52,054 nucleotides of DNA from Polaribacter sp. (GCA_029250685.1 JAQXEU010000034.1:1-52054); one strand, 5' to 3'; shown: positions 25,047 through 35,011, numbered from the stretch's first letter. Notes: generated by a model not told the origin, from the sequence alone. Numbers and translations are program-made.

Positions 25047-25406
25047 TTATCTCGGGACAATAATTGCCAACGGAAAATTCAATTTAATTCCATTTAAAAT
25101 CTTGACGGCTTCCAGTCTTGTTTTGTAGTCGCCAATTTGAACTTTCCATTCTGGAGATTCAAATAAAATGTATGTTTTTGTCGTTGGGTGTTCTAATCTA
25201 AATTTACTTTGAGTTGTCTTAATTGTAGTTTCAAGACCATTGTCTAACTGAATTCTAAATCCATAGCCGTTCTTTTTATTATATTGAACTTTCTTTTTAA
25301 TCAAAGATTTTACTTGGTCACTAGCATTTGTTTGTCCATTAACACTCATTGTTCCGAGGATAACAGTAATCAAAAAACTAGTTAAAACAGATTTGATATT
25401 CATCAT
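25047..25406 (-). CDS. SPOR-like exported protein
   Basis: A small exported protein of 119 residues with a signal peptide (MMNIKSVLTSFLITVILGTMSVNGQ) and a C-terminal SPOR-like domain, recognised from YGFRIQLDNG, EWKVQIGDYKTRLEAVKILNGIKLNFPLAIIVP. SPOR domains bind peptidoglycan stripped of stem peptides, often at division sites; this role is inferred from family knowledge. The frame extends six codons further upstream to 25424, but a TACTTTTG -7 element covers that start, so the ATG pair at 25401-25406 is preferred. Confidence 0.75.
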   Translation of the reverse strand: MMNIKSVLTSFLITVILGTMSVNGQTNASDQVKSLIKKKVQYNKKNGYGFRIQLDNGLETTIKTTQSKFRLEHPTTKTYILFESPEWKVQIGDYKTRLEAVKILNGIKLNFPLAIIVPR

Positions 25407-25421
25407 TTTTAAACTTTTGTA

Positions 25422-25429
25422 CAAAAGTA
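25422..25429 (-). promoter_or_regulatory. Promoter -7 element of the SPOR-like gene
   Basis: TACTTTTG on the minus strand matches TAnnTTTG about 16 nt before the chosen ATG; no TTG at -33. Confidence 0.45.
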
Positions 25430-25529
25430 AGAACTTGTTTGAAACTAGTTTAGTATTTGCCTTTATTTAGAATCGGTATAAATTATGAATTAACATTCTA
25501 TTAGCATTTCAAAATTTAGAGATAAATAC

Positions 25530-25537
25530 TACTTTTG
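25530..25537 (+). promoter_or_regulatory. Promoter -7 element of the act-cox operon
   Basis: TACTTTTG matches TAnnTTTG; TTC instead of TTG lies 19 nt upstream (25508-25510). Transcription from here would leave about 78 nt of leader before the ATG at 25621. Confidence 0.5.
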
Positions 25538-25620
25538 TGTTGCTTTACAAAATACTCAATATTATGGTTTTTGTATTATTTAAAAGCACCAAACTAGATA
25601 GAAAATTTATATTTTATAGT

Positions 25621-26907
25621 ATGAAAAGTGTGGAAAAACACAGTCAATTAACCAGATTACTACTAAAAAGTTTTACTTTCCTTTTATTTTTCGCAATGAG
25701 TTTTTCTGTGCATGCACAAGATACTGTTGATGCGGATAGACAAGCTGAAGGTAGAAAATTGTTTAAATCTTTATGTTCTTCATGTCATAAACTTGATAAA
25801 AAGTTTGTTGGTCCAGCTCTTGGTATGATAGAAGATAAAAGAGAAGCTGATTGGTTAAAATCTTGGATTAAAGATAATAACGCATTAAGAGCATCTGGAG
25901 ATGCAGATGCAATTGCAATTTTTGATGAGTATAAAGGTTCTCCAATGACAGCTTTTCCTCAGTTAACAGATAAAAATATTGAAGATATTCTTTATTATAC
26001 AACTGTAGGAGACCCTAAAAAAGCGACAGCTACTGGAGGCAATGCTACTGTAACAGTTGAAAAAGAAGCTTCACCTTGGTTAACATATATCTTAATTGGT
26101 ATTGTTATAGCGGGAGTTTTAATTATTTCTAACTTATTAAAAGTTATTAGCGAATTAAAAGGCGCTCCAAAAACACCAGGTTTAGCAGGTAATGTTCAAG
26201 ATTTATGGGCAGGATTTAAGAGAAACACGTTTTTACATGTATTGCTAACCATCTTTTTAGCATTAACAACTGCTTATATTTTATTTGGAACGTTGTTCCA
26301 AATTGGTGTAGATACTGGATATCAGCCAATTCAGCCAATTGCATTTTCACATACAATTCATGCTGGAGATAATAAGATAGATTGTCAATATTGTCACTCA
26401 TCAGCAAAACACAGTAAGACTTCTGGGATTCCTTCAGTAAATGTGTGTATGAACTGTCATAAAAATATTTCTGAAGTAGCTGAGGATACAAAAATTGAAT
26501 CTATGGGTCTAGGAAAGAAAGAATTAGATGCTGAGATTCAAAAATTATATACTGCTGCAGGTTGGGATGCTGAGAATTTAGAATATACTGGTGAAACACA
26601 GCCTATTAAGTGGGTAAGAGTACATAATTTACCAGATTTCGCATATTTCAATCACTCACAACACGTTACTGTTGGAGGTCAAAAATGTCAAACATGTCAT
26701 GGTCCAGTTGAGACGATGGATGAAGTATATCAGTTTTCTCCATTAACAATGGGCTGGTGTATTGATTGTCATAAAGAAACGAAAGTAGATTTAAAAGGAA
26801 ATGCATATTACACAAAAATCCACGAGCAATTATCTAAGAAATATGGTGTTGAGTCTGTTACCGTTGCTCAATTAGGTGGAAAAGAATGTGGTAAATGTCA
26901 CTATTAA
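25621..26907 (+). CDS. actA: Alternative complex III subunit ActA (multiheme cytochrome c)
   Basis: Periplasmic, membrane-anchored cytochrome of the quinol:cytochrome c oxidoreductase that replaces bc1. From the ATG at 25621 it is 428 residues, with a signal peptide (LLLKSFTFLLFFAMSFSVHAQ). An N-terminal monoheme domain (CSSCH) is followed by a Lys/Glu linker, two transmembrane helices (TYILIGIVIAGVLIISNLL; VLLTIFLALTTAYILFG) and a pentaheme domain with CQYCH, CMNCH, CQTCH, CIDCH and CGKCH, giving six CxxCH sites in total. The frame extends 28 codons upstream to a TTG at 25537, but those residues do not look like a signal. It is first in the act-cox operon. Confidence 0.93.
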   Translation: MKSVEKHSQLTRLLLKSFTFLLFFAMSFSVHAQDTVDADRQAEGRKLFKSLCSSCHKLDKKFVGPALGMIEDKREADWLKSWIKDNNALRASGDADAIAIFDEYKGSPMTAFPQLTDKNIEDILYYTTVGDPKKATATGGNATVTVEKEASPWLTYILIGIVIAGVLIISNLLKVISELKGAPKTPGLAGNVQDLWAGFKRNTFLHVLLTIFLALTTAYILFGTLFQIGVDTGYQPIQPIAFSHTIHAGDNKIDCQYCHSSAKHSKTSGIPSVNVCMNCHKNISEVAEDTKIESMGLGKKELDAEIQKLYTAAGWDAENLEYTGETQPIKWVRVHNLPDFAYFNHSQHVTVGGQKCQTCHGPVETMDEVYQFSPLTMGWCIDCHKETKVDLKGNAYYTKIHEQLSKKYGVESVTVAQLGGKECGKCHY

Positions 26908-26934
26908 TAATTAGAAAGTAAAACAAATATATAC

Positions 26935-29900
26935 ATGGCTTCAAACAAAAAATACTGGCAAAGTGTTGAGGAACTGAAAGAAAGTTCTATTGTTGAAACG
27001 CTAAGTAAAAATGAATTTGTAGAAGAAATTCCAACAGATGAATTTTTAGGAGATAAAGAAACTTTAGAAGCATCATCTACGTCAAGAAGAGATTTCTTAA
27101 AATACGTTGGATTTACAACTGCAGCTGCATCTTTAGCTGCCTGTGAAGGTCCTGTAAGAAAATCGATTCCTTATGTTGTAAAACCAAATGATATTACATT
27201 AGGTGTTGCAGATTGGTACGCAACAACAATTGCAGATGGTTATGATTTTGCAAATATTTTGGTAAAAACTAGAGAAGGTCGCCCTATTTTAGTAATGCCA
27301 AATAAAGAAGCAAACGGAACTACAAATGCAAGAGTTCAAGCTTCTGTGTTATCTTTATATGATAATCAATTACGTTTAAAAGAGCCTCAGAATAGAGAAT
27401 CTTTTTTAACTTGGAATGATGCTGATAGTCAAATAGCTAAAAAGTTAAATGACTTAAAAGCAGCAAATGAATCTGTTGTTTTATTAACAGGAACATTAGC
27501 AAGTCCTTCTTCAGAAAAAATAATTTCTGAATTTATTACTGCATTTCCAAATGTAAAGCATGTTGTATATGATGCTGTTTCTGAATCAGGAGCATTAGAA
27601 GCTTTTGAAGCTTTTTATGGATCACGTTCTTTACCAACGTATCATTTTGATAATGCAAAAACAATTGTTTCTGTTGGTGCAGATTTCTTAGGAGATTGGC
27701 AAGGTGGTTACGATAAAAGTTATGCAGAAAGTAGAAAGCCTTTAAAAGGTAAAATGTCTAGACATATTCAGTTTGAATCAAACATGACATTAACCGGAGC
27801 GAATGCTGATAAAAGAATTGTTTTAAAACCTTCTGATCAAGTTTTTGCTTTAATCAACTTATATAACGCAGTAACAAGCCAAAGTTTACCATCTAAAGCT
27901 ACACCAGTAGATGCAGATGTTAAAAAAGCAGCAGCGCAATTACGCGCAGCGGGTTCTAGCGCAGTTGTTGTAACTGGTTTAAATGATAAAAATGCACAAA
28001 TAATTGCAATGGCAATTAACATTGCTTTGCAAAGTAAAGTAATGGATGCAGCAACTACAAACAATATCAGACAAGGAAACGATGCTGATGTTGCACATTT
28101 AGTTGCAGATATAAAATCAGGAAAAGTAAAAGGATTAATTACACACAATGTAAATCCGGTATACTCTTTAGCGAGTGGAAATGATTTAAAGGAACAATTA
28201 GGTAAATTAAAATTATCTGTTGCACTTTCTGATCAATTAGATGAAACGGCTAGCGCAACTGAATTTGCATTACCAATGTCTCATTTCTTAGAATCTTGGG
28301 GCGATGTTAGTTTAACTACTGGAGTTTACAGTTTAGTTCAACCAACAATTCAACCATTATTTAATTCACGTCAATTACAAGATGTGTTATTAAAATGGTC
28401 GGGAAGTTCAACTTCTTATTACGATTATTTAAAAGCTTTTTGGGCTTCAAATATATTAGGTGGTCAATCTTGGAATCAAGCATTGCATGATGGAACATTT
28501 ACAAAGGCAGTTTCTAATTCAGTTTCTGCTAAATCTGTTGATGTTGCAAACGCAGCTTCATATTTAAACAGAACTACAAAATCTTCTGATATGGAGTTAA
28601 ACTTGTTTACATCTACCGCTTTAGGTGATGGAAAACAAGCAAACAATCCATGGTTACAAGAATTACCAGATCCATTAACAAGAGCTTCTTGGGATAATTA
28701 TATTACGATGTCTATGCCAGATGCTAGAGAATTAGGTTTCTCTAATCCTGTTAAAGATAACGGAGCAATAAATGGTCAATACGCAAACGTAACTGTAAAC
28801 GGAGTAACAGTTTCTAACATTCCAGTGATGATTCAACCAGGACAAGCAAATGGTTCTATTGGATTAGCTTTAGGCTATGGAAGAACACAAAACTTAAAAG
28901 ATGCAATGGTGGTTGGAGTTAATGCATTTCCATTATACTTCAATTCAAATCATATTCAAGCAAATGTTACAATAGAAAAAGCTTCTGGAACACATAAATT
29001 TGCTTGTACACAAGTACAAAAAACAATTGCTGGAAGACATGATATCTTAAAGCAAGCAACTTTAAAAGAAGTTACAAGTAGCGCAGATCCAAAACATACT
29101 TGGAACAAGCCCGCAACAGCTTCTTTAAATCACAAAGAAGTAGATGCAAATTCTGTTAACCTTTGGGATGAAAAAGATAGAAGTATTGGCCATCACTTTA
29201 ATTTATCTATCGATTTAACATCTTGTACTGGATGTGGAGCCTGTGTGGTTGCATGTCATGCAGAAAACAATGTTCCTGTTGTTGGTAAAAACGAAGTAAG
29301 AGATGGTAGCGATATGCACTGGCTGCGTATTGATAGATATTATTCTTCTGAAGTTACTGAAGTAGCGGAAAAAGAAGGTAAAATTACTATAGAAGAGTTT
29401 TCTAAAAAATATCCAAAAATTGCAGGAAAAGATTTAGAAAGACAATATGCTGAAAAAGTTCTTGAATTAAGTGGTGGAGATTTATTCGCAGCGATTGAAA
29501 CTGAAGCAGAAAATCCAACAGTTGCATTCCAACCAATGATGTGTCAACATTGTAACCAAGCACCATGTGAAACAGTTTGTCCAGTTGCGGCAACATCTCA
29601 CGGTAGTCAAGGTCAAAATCAAATGGCATATAACCGTTGTGTAGGAACAAGATATTGTGCAAACAACTGTCCATATAGAGTTCGTCGTTTTAACTGGTTT
29701 AACTACAGTAATAACAATGAGTTTGACTTTAATATGAATGATGAATACGGAAAAATGGTGTTAAATCCAGATGTTGTAGTTCGTTCTAGAGGAGTTATGG
29801 AAAAATGTTCTATGTGTATTCAAATGACACAAGCAACTATTTTAAAAGCTAAGAAAGAAGGTAGAAAAATAGAGAAAGATGAATTCGCAACAGCGTGTTC

Positions 29901-30066
29901 TAATGCTTGTACAACTGGGGCAATGGTATTTGGAGATGTAAATAATCCAGATGATGCAGTTGCACATTTAAAAGAAGATAAAAGAGCTTATCACGTGTTA
30001 GATTATATTGGTACAAAACCAAATGTAGTGTATCAAGTGAAAGTTAATAATACAAACGAAGCGTAA
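26935..30066 (+). CDS. actB: Alternative complex III subunit ActB (molybdopterin-oxidoreductase-like, Fe-S)
   Basis: Large extracytoplasmic subunit of ACIII, 1043 residues. A twin-arginine motif S-R-R-D-F-L-K (50-56) is followed by a hydrophobic run ending in a lipobox-like SLAAC (Cys70), so the protein is probably Tat-exported and lipid-anchored. Residues about 90-740 resemble molybdopterin oxidoreductases, although ACIII is known to lack the cofactor. The C-terminal third is a ferredoxin-like part with four cysteine groups: CTGCGACVVAC, CQHCNQAPCETVC, CVGTRYCANNC and CSMC...CSNAC, matching the four Fe-S clusters of the complex. The gap from actA is 27 nt. Confidence 0.95.
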   Translation: MASNKKYWQSVEELKESSIVETLSKNEFVEEIPTDEFLGDKETLEASSTSRRDFLKYVGFTTAAASLAACEGPVRKSIPYVVKPNDITLGVADWYATTIADGYDFANILVKTREGRPILVMPNKEANGTTNARVQASVLSLYDNQLRLKEPQNRESFLTWNDADSQIAKKLNDLKAANESVVLLTGTLASPSSEKIISEFITAFPNVKHVVYDAVSESGALEAFEAFYGSRSLPTYHFDNAKTIVSVGADFLGDWQGGYDKSYAESRKPLKGKMSRHIQFESNMTLTGANADKRIVLKPSDQVFALINLYNAVTSQSLPSKATPVDADVKKAAAQLRAAGSSAVVVTGLNDKNAQIIAMAINIALQSKVMDAATTNNIRQGNDADVAHLVADIKSGKVKGLITHNVNPVYSLASGNDLKEQLGKLKLSVALSDQLDETASATEFALPMSHFLESWGDVSLTTGVYSLVQPTIQPLFNSRQLQDVLLKWSGSSTSYYDYLKAFWASNILGGQSWNQALHDGTFTKAVSNSVSAKSVDVANAASYLNRTTKSSDMELNLFTSTALGDGKQANNPWLQELPDPLTRASWDNYITMSMPDARELGFSNPVKDNGAINGQYANVTVNGVTVSNIPVMIQPGQANGSIGLALGYGRTQNLKDAMVVGVNAFPLYFNSNHIQANVTIEKASGTHKFACTQVQKTIAGRHDILKQATLKEVTSSADPKHTWNKPATASLNHKEVDANSVNLWDEKDRSIGHHFNLSIDLTSCTGCGACVVACHAENNVPVVGKNEVRDGSDMHWLRIDRYYSSEVTEVAEKEGKITIEEFSKKYPKIAGKDLERQYAEKVLELSGGDLFAAIETEAENPTVAFQPMMCQHCNQAPCETVCPVAATSHGSQGQNQMAYNRCVGTRYCANNCPYRVRRFNWFNYSNNNEFDFNMNDEYGKMVLNPDVVVRSRGVMEKCSMCIQMTQATILKAKKEGRKIEKDEFATACSNACTTGAMVFGDVNNPDDAVAHLKEDKRAYHVLDYIGTKPNVVYQVKVNNTNEA

Positions 30067-30087
30067 TTAAAAATTAAGATATAGAAT

Positions 30088-31481
30088 ATGTCTCATTACG
30101 AAGCACCCATTAGGGAACCATTAATATTAGGTAATAAAAGTTACCACGATATTACTGAAGATATTGCAAAACCTATTGAAGGTAAAGCAAATAAAAATTG
30201 GTACATCGCATTTTATATTTCTTTAGCAGCAATGTTATGGGGATTTGGATGTATTTTCTACACTGTAGGAACTGGAATTGGAGTTTGGGGATTGAACAAG
30301 AACATTGGATGGGCTTGGGATATTACAAACTTTGTCTGGTGGGTTGGTATTGGTCACGCCGGTACATTAATCTCAGCTGTACTTTTATTATTCCGTCAAA
30401 AATGGAGAATGGCAATTAACCGTTCTGCAGAAGCAATGACAATTTTTGCAGTTTTTCAAGCAGGATTGTTTCCAATTATTCACATGGGAAGACCTTGGAA
30501 CGGATATTGGGTATTACCAACTCCGAATCAATTTGGATCTTTGTGGGTAAACTTTAATTCACCATTATTATGGGATGTATTTGCAATCTCAACATATTTA
30601 TCTGTATCATTAGTTTTCTGGTGGACAGGTTTATTACCAGATTTTGCAATGATTAGAGATAGAGCCGTAAAACCTTTTTAAAGAAAATTTACGCTTTATT
30701 ATCTTTTGGATGGTCAGGAAGAGCAAAAGACTGGCAACGTTTTGAAGAAGTATCTTTAGTACTTGCAGGTTTAGCAACTCCATTAGTACTTTCTGTACAT
30801 ACAATTGTATCGATGGATTTCGCAACATCAATCAATCCAGGTTGGCACTCAACAATCTTCCCACCTTATTTCGTAGCTGGAGCAATCTTTTCAGGATTTG
30901 CAATGGTACAAACGTTATTAGGAATTATGAGAAAGGTTACTAACTTAGAAAACTACATTACTCGTTTACACGTAGAGTATATGAATATTGTAATTATCCT
31001 AACTGGTGGAATTGTAGCTGTTGCATATGCATCAGAATTCTTTATCGCTTGGTATACAGGTTCTCCTTATGAGAATTATACATATATGTCAGTTGGAGCA
31101 GCAACTGGACCTTATGCTTGGGCATTTTGGTCGTTGATTATCTTTAACATTATTATTCCACAAGCATTGTGGTTTAAAAAGGTAAGAAGAAGTTTTATCT
31201 GGTCTTTCATAATTTCTATTGCTATTAACATCGGAATGTGGTTTGAGCGTTTTGATATTATCGCAATTGTATTAAGTAAAGGTCATTTACCATCAACTTG
31301 GTGGCGTTTTGAACCAACGTTTGTAGATGTTGGTATCTTTATTGGAACTATTGGATTCTTCTTTGTATTATTCTTATTGTATGCAAGAACTTTCCCAGTA
31401 ATTGCACAAGCAGAGGTAAAAACGATCTTGAAATCTTCAGGAGAGAATTATAAAAAACTAAGAGACGGAAATCATGAGTAA
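30088..31481 (+). pseudogene. actC: Alternative complex III subunit ActC (NrfD-like), interrupted by a -1 frameshift
   Basis: Integral-membrane quinol-binding subunit of the NrfD family. Two frames together encode a complete protein of about 464 residues: 30088-30678 gives residues 1-197 (to DRAVKPF, then TAA at 30679-30681) and the continuation is read in another frame from about 30678 (KKIYALLSFGWSGRAKDWQRFEEVSLVLAG) through the stop at 31481. The break is at CC-TTTTT-AAAG (30673-30682); adding one T restores the frame and gives KPFLKKIY. The second half contains LVLSVHTIVSMDFA, LHVEYMNIVIIL and SLIIFNIIIP helices. All neighbouring subunits are intact, so a homopolymer sequencing error, recent mutation or slippage at TTT-TAA are the options. 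Confidence 0.9.
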
Positions 31482-31998
31482 TAAAGTTATACACGCATTT
31501 TATAATGATGATGAAGTTGTTCTTGATGCTGTTAAGAAAGTAAAAGCAGCAAATCATCATATCGAAGAAGTATTTTGTCCTTTTCCAGTTCACGGATTAG
31601 ACAAAGCAATGGGACTTGCGCCAACACGAATTGCAATTACTGCATTTATGTACGGTGTTTTAGGACTTGGAGTTGCAATTTGGATGACAAATTATATGAT
31701 GATTCAAGATTGGCCTCAAGATATTGGTGGTAAGCCAAATTTTTCTTGGTGGTTAAATATGCCAGCATTTGTGCCAATTTTATTTGAATTAACTGTGTTT
31801 TTTGCAGCCCATTTAATGGTAATTACTTTTTATATGAGAAGTAGAATTTGGCCATTTAAAGAAGCAGAAAACCCAGATCCGAGAACTACAGATGATCATT
31901 TTTTAATGGAAATCCCAGTTCATGATAATGAAGAAGAATTAACTTCTTTATTAAAAGAAACTGGAGCTGTAGAAATTAACGTAGTAGAAAAGCATTAA
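31474..31998 (+). CDS. actD: Alternative complex III subunit ActD (DUF3341)
   Basis: A 174-residue membrane subunit of ACIII from the DUF3341 family. It has a soluble N-terminus (VIHAFYNDDEVVLDAVKKVKAANHHIEEVFCPFPVHGLDKAMGL split over about 4-50), two transmembrane helices (about 55-75 and 98-120: ITAFMYGVLGLGVAIWMTN; VPILFELTVFFAAHLMVITF) and a polar C-terminus with DPRTTDDHFL. The start overlaps the end of actC by 8 nt, so coupled translation is likely; the actC frameshift could therefore lower its expression. Confidence 0.94.
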   Translation: MSNKVIHAFYNDDEVVLDAVKKVKAANHHIEEVFCPFPVHGLDKAMGLAPTRIAITAFMYGVLGLGVAIWMTNYMMIQDWPQDIGGKPNFSWWLNMPAFVPILFELTVFFAAHLMVITFYMRSRIWPFKEAENPDPRTTDDHFLMEIPVHDNEEELTSLLKETGAVEINVVEKH

Positions 31999-32007
31999 TA
32001 AAGAGAG

Positions 32008-32556
32008 ATGAAGAATTTTACAAAAATAATTTTCGCTTTAGTTGCACTTGTATCTATTGTTTCTTGTGGAGACAAGCGTACTAGAAGTGTACAATATATG
32101 CCAGATATGTATGTGGCTGTTCCTTATGAACCAAATGGAGTTGACGGAATAAACGGTGAACCATCAAACTTAAAGCCGGTTGAAGGAGCAATTGCTAGAG
32201 GACAAGTTCCTTATGATTATCCAAATACAAACGAAGGATATGATGCAGCCTTAAAAGATTTAAAATCTCCTTTAGAAAATAATGATAAAAACATGGCAAA
32301 TGGAAAAGTTATGTACGGTATTTACTGTGCTACTTGTCATGGAACAAAAGGAGACGGAAATGGGGTTTTAGCTCAAAGAGAAAAATTTAACGGAGTACCA
32401 AACTACAAAGACAGAATAATAACCGAAGGAAGTACTTACCACGTAATTATGTATGGTAGAAACCTAATGGGTTCTCATGCATCTCAATTAACAGTAACTG
32501 AACGTTGGCAAGTTGTTCACTATGTAGATAAACTAAGAAACGATTTATTAAAATAA
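32008..32556 (+). CDS. actE: Alternative complex III subunit ActE (monoheme cytochrome c lipoprotein)
   Basis: A 182-residue cytochrome c with a lipoprotein signal ending VSIVSC (lipid anchor on Cys21). A conserved N-terminal strap (RSVQYMPDMYVAVPYEPN) precedes the heme site CATCHGTKGDGNG (about 108-120); the likely distal Met is in YGRNLMGSHASQL. In ACIII this subunit docks on the extracytoplasmic side and helps pass electrons on to the oxidase. The gap from actD is 9 nt. Confidence 0.94.
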   Translation: MKNFTKIIFALVALVSIVSCGDKRTRSVQYMPDMYVAVPYEPNGVDGINGEPSNLKPVEGAIARGQVPYDYPNTNEGYDAALKDLKSPLENNDKNMANGKVMYGIYCATCHGTKGDGNGVLAQREKFNGVPNYKDRIITEGSTYHVIMYGRNLMGSHASQLTVTERWQVVHYVDKLRNDLLK

Positions 32557-32582
32557 GTCTTTAAAAGATAGAATTAAAAGAT

Positions 32583-33959
32583 ATGTATCAATTCTCAGGT
32601 AAATTAAAAACATTCTCAATTGCTTTAATGATTATTGGAGCTTTGGGTGTTGGATATAGCTTTTTAACTGCACCAAAAACGGTTGAAGATGCTAAAGAAA
32701 TTATGGCAAGTCAAGATGATGGTCATGGAGCAACAACAGCTCATGATACACCAGTTTTAGACACACATAATAATGCAAAAACTTCTGAACACTTAGGTGA
32801 TGAACATGCAGAGCATGTTTTACATGCATTAAAAAATAAGCCTTGGGCTGCAACTTATGTAGCACTATTTTTCTTTTTAGGAATTTCATTATTAGTATTG
32901 GCTTTTTATGCATCACAAAGAGTAGCACAAGCAGGTTGGTCTGTGGTATTGTTTAGAGTAATGGAAGCAATTTCAGCAAATATTGTTCCTGCAAGTATTT
33001 TAATGTTTGTAGTTGTAATGACATCTGCAGGGCATTTAAATCATTTATTTACTTGGATGGGAGAAGGCGTTTTTGATCCTGCAAGTGATAATTATGATGC
33101 AATCGTTGATGGAAAAAAATGGTGGTTAAATGTACCAGGTTGGACAATTAGATCTGTTGTTTATTTATTAGGATGGAACGCTTATCGTTTTATTATTAGA
33201 AAAAATTCTATTAAAGAAGATACTGCTAATGATGGAAACAAAACTTATAAGAAAAACTTTCATGCATCAGTTATCTTTTTAGTATTCTTTATGGTTACTG
33301 AATCTATGATGTCTTGGGATTGGATTATGGGATTAGATCCTCACTGGTTCTCTACATTATTCGGTTGGTATGTATTAGCAACTTTATTAGTTAGTGCATT
33401 AACAGTAATTGCATTTGTAACTATTTATTTACGTTCTAAAGGTCATTTACCATTTGTAAATGATAGTCATATACACGATTTAGCAAAATTTATGTTTGGT
33501 TTTTCTGTATTCTGGACGTATTTATGGTTCGCACAGTTCATGTTAATCTGGTATGCAGATATGTCTGAAGAAACCGTTTATTTCATCGCAAGATTTAACG
33601 ACTATAAATTACCATTTTTAAGTATGTTGGTGATGAATTTTGTGTTCCCAATATTATTATTAATTAACAGTGACTTTAAAAGCAAACCTTGGTTTGTTGT
33701 TATTGGAGGATTGGTAATATTAGCAGGTCATTATTTAGATGTATTTATAATGATTATGCCAGCAACTGTAGGTGATCAATGGTTTTTTGGAATTCCAGAA
33801 ATAAGTGCTTTAGCATTTTTTATAGGACTATTTATATTTGTAACCTTTCGCGCATTTGCAAAAGCACCGCCGTTGGCAACAGGAAATCCTTTCTTAGAAG
33901 AAAGCACACATTTCCACTATTACAATATTGAACACGAAGGAGAAGAAAATCAACATTAA
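32583..33959 (+). CDS. actF: Alternative complex III subunit ActF (NrfD-like)
   Basis: A 458-residue polytopic membrane protein, the second NrfD-like subunit of ACIII. About ten transmembrane helices are visible, beginning IALMIIGALGVGYSFL, followed by a His-rich loop (about 35-75: DDGHGATTAHDTP, HLGDEHAEHVLHAL). Conserved segments include SMMSWDWIMGLDPHWFSTLFGW, FGFSVFWTYLWFAQFMLIWYA and GHYLDVFIMIMPAT. The His-rich soluble loop is an insertion before the second helix and might bind a metal; this is speculative. The gap from actE is 26 nt. Confidence 0.93.
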   Translation: MYQFSGKLKTFSIALMIIGALGVGYSFLTAPKTVEDAKEIMASQDDGHGATTAHDTPVLDTHNNAKTSEHLGDEHAEHVLHALKNKPWAATYVALFFFLGISLLVLAFYASQRVAQAGWSVVLFRVMEAISANIVPASILMFVVVMTSAGHLNHLFTWMGEGVFDPASDNYDAIVDGKKWWLNVPGWTIRSVVYLLGWNAYRFIIRKNSIKEDTANDGNKTYKKNFHASVIFLVFFMVTESMMSWDWIMGLDPHWFSTLFGWYVLATLLVSALTVIAFVTIYLRSKGHLPFVNDSHIHDLAKFMFGFSVFWTYLWFAQFMLIWYADMSEETVYFIARFNDYKLPFLSMLVMNFVFPILLLINSDFKSKPWFVVIGGLVILAGHYLDVFIMIMPATVGDQWFFGIPEISALAFFIGLFIFVTFRAFAKAPPLATGNPFLEESTHFHYYNIEHEGEENQH

Positions 33960-33985
33960 TAATTAAATAATTAAGACAAAATAAT

Positions 33986-35011
33986 ATGCTAGCTTTATTT
34001 TATATTTTTATAGCTGTTGCAATAGGTGTAAGCTTTTGGCAAATCACTAGAATTTTAAATTTTAGATCGGTAATTGCTACAGACAAAGATAATGATACAC
34101 AGGGAAAATTATTCCTTTGGTTTTCAGCATTCTTATATGCAATGATGATTTATTGTTTAATTTTTATGAATGTATTAATGTTGCCAGAATCAGCCTCTAT
34201 TGAAGGGGAACATGATGATAACTTATTCAATATTACATTTATTTTAATTGGAGTAGTTCAGTTTATCATGCAATTTGTATTATTCTATTTTGCATATAAA
34301 TATCGAGGAAAAAAAGAAAATAAAGCATTGTTTTATGCTGATAGTCATAAATTAGAAGCAATTTGGACCATTACTCCAGCAGTTGTTTTAGTTGTTTTAA
34401 TTGGTTATGGATTATGGCAATGGAATAATATAATGGATTTATCTGACGCAAAAGATCCTTTAATTATTGAAGTATATTCTAAACAATTTCAATGGGAAGC
34501 TCGTTACGCAGGTGATGACAACGCATTAGGAAGAGGAAATGTAAATTACATTAAAGGAACAAATACAATGGGGGTTGATATGAGCGATTTAAACGCTCAA
34601 GATGATAAGCAATTGTCAGCTGTCGAACCAATTATGTATTTACCAAAAGGACGTAAAATAGTTTTTAAATTTCGTTCTCAAGATGTTTTACACTCAGCTT
34701 ATATGCCTCACTTTAGAGCGCAAATGAATTGTGTTCCAGGAATGGTTACAGAATTTGGATTTACACCAAAATTTACAACTGAAGAAATGAGAGTTCAATC
34801 TGAAGTTGTTGCAAAAACTGCTGTAATTAATAAAATCAGAAAAGAAAAAGGAGAAGAACCTTACGAGTTTGACTTTATACTATTATGTAATAAAATTTGT
34901 GGAGCATCTCATTACGGTATGCAAATGAAAATTGTTGTTGTTGAACAAGAAGAGTTCAATAAATGGTATTCAGAACAACCAACATTAGGAGAAAATTTAG
35001 CAATAAAATAA
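33986..35011 (+). CDS. coxB: Cytochrome c oxidase subunit II
   Basis: Electron-entry subunit of the aa3-type oxidase, 341 residues. An N-terminal helix is followed by the two usual membrane helices (FSAFLYAMMIYCLIFM; FILIGVVQFIMQFVLFYFAYKYRG with the second hairpin helix at IWTITPAVVLVVLIGYGLW). The cupredoxin domain carries the CuA ligands: His in DVLHSAYMPHFRAQMNCVPG, and CNKICGASHYGMQM with both Cys, His and Met. QFQWEARYAG is the conserved aromatic stretch for electron entry. No fused cytochrome c domain is present; electrons probably come from the ACIII hemes in a supercomplex, as shown for Flavobacterium johnsoniae. Confidence 0.96.
   Translation: MLALFYIFIAVAIGVSFWQITRILNFRSVIATDKDNDTQGKLFLWFSAFLYAMMIYCLIFMNVLMLPESASIEGEHDDNLFNITFILIGVVQFIMQFVLFYFAYKYRGKKENKALFYADSHKLEAIWTITPAVVLVVLIGYGLWQWNNIMDLSDAKDPLIIEVYSKQFQWEARYAGDDNALGRGNVNYIKGTNTMGVDMSDLNAQDDKQLSAVEPIMYLPKGRKIVFKFRSQDVLHSAYMPHFRAQMNCVPGMVTEFGFTPKFTTEEMRVQSEVVAKTAVINKIRKEKGEEPYEFDFILLCNKICGASHYGMQMKIVVVEQEEFNKWYSEQPTLGENLAIK

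Noticed and set aside
30673..30682. Programmed -1 frameshifting as the preferred explanation of the actC break
   Set aside because: No canonical X-XXY-YYZ heptamer or clear downstream pseudoknot was seen; a single-base loss in a T-run is simpler. Kept only as an alternative.
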